Shown in pieces: positions 19,926-20,000 of a DNA stretch of 20,000 nucleotides (positions within the stretch are counted from its first letter, which is position 1; every line of letters begins with the position of its first letter). A program made the position numbers and the translations under genes. Location of the stretch: contig NC_091555.1 in the NCBI RefSeq assembly GCF_042767895.1, positions 34,796,048 through 34,816,047 of the forward strand, read 5' to 3'. The DNA comes from Penaeus vannamei (Eukaryota; Arthropoda; Malacostraca; Decapoda; Penaeidae). The notes below the pieces were generated by a model. It was not told where the DNA came from and searched no databases. It was given only the letters and a program-made list of their open reading frames with translations.

Positions 19926-20000
19926 CTTTAGAACCCCATTAAACATTAAGATATCTATTGATGGCCATCTACTAACGAAATGTAGTAGTAATAGTCGGCA

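Overview
This window looks like nuclear DNA from an animal, most likely an arthropod and plausibly a decapod crustacean of the penaeid-shrimp kind. That is inference. It rests on the very high microsatellite load ((AG)n, (GATA)n, (TAC)n and long ATT/ATC/GTT blocks), a degenerate TTAGG-like tract, animal-type tRNA-Asn(GUU) genes, and the lack of any convincing protein-coding gene. Nearly every long open frame is an artefact of low-complexity sequence. I annotate no CDS.

Layout of the left part. 1-430 is a polypyrimidine tract of about three diverged ~180-bp units. 431-620 is a short GC-richer patch. 621-1480 is purine-rich with weak repeat structure. 1481-2738 is ordinary AT-rich sequence with no recognised feature. 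2739-3208 holds (AG)n, GATA-type and ATT-type microsatellites. 3209-3705 is a MITE-like element with ~70-bp inverted termini, set inside an ATT-rich block that resumes at 3715 and contains six copies of a 24-bp repeat. 4471-5745 is a large 22-bp purine minisatellite, with a smaller relative at 6771-7045. Compound GATA/AC/AG repeats lie at 6246-6440.

Layout of the right part. From about 7.5 kb to the end, the backbone is a tandem array of a ~1.2-1.5 kb unit: tRNA-Asn gene, ~450-500 bp downstream arm, ATT/ATC block, ~310 bp upstream arm, next tRNA. Six tRNA-Asn copies start at 9399, 10403, 11861, 13342, 14587 and 18017. Three (10403, 11861, 13342) are identical and nearly canonical, two are impaired in a stem, and the last has lost 7 nt of the anticodon arm. 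The outer units have been broken by insertions. One is a 2.08-kb element with ~55-bp imperfect inverted ends (15891-17973). A second is a ~1.2-kb element with 18/19-matching inverted ends (18159-19341), which carries a CpG-rich, promoter-like stretch and two copies of a 167-bp G/C-rich repeat. A third, weaker candidate is at 8134-9269. Removing the 2.08-kb insertion restores normal unit geometry.

The main biological point is a local tRNA-Asn gene array that grows by segmental tandem duplication, decays at its edges and is colonised by transposable elements. It is unclear whether even the intact copies make mature tRNA. All six copies share an A12 opposite C23 in the D-stem, and the three intact genes lack the T4 terminator seen right after a degenerate copy.
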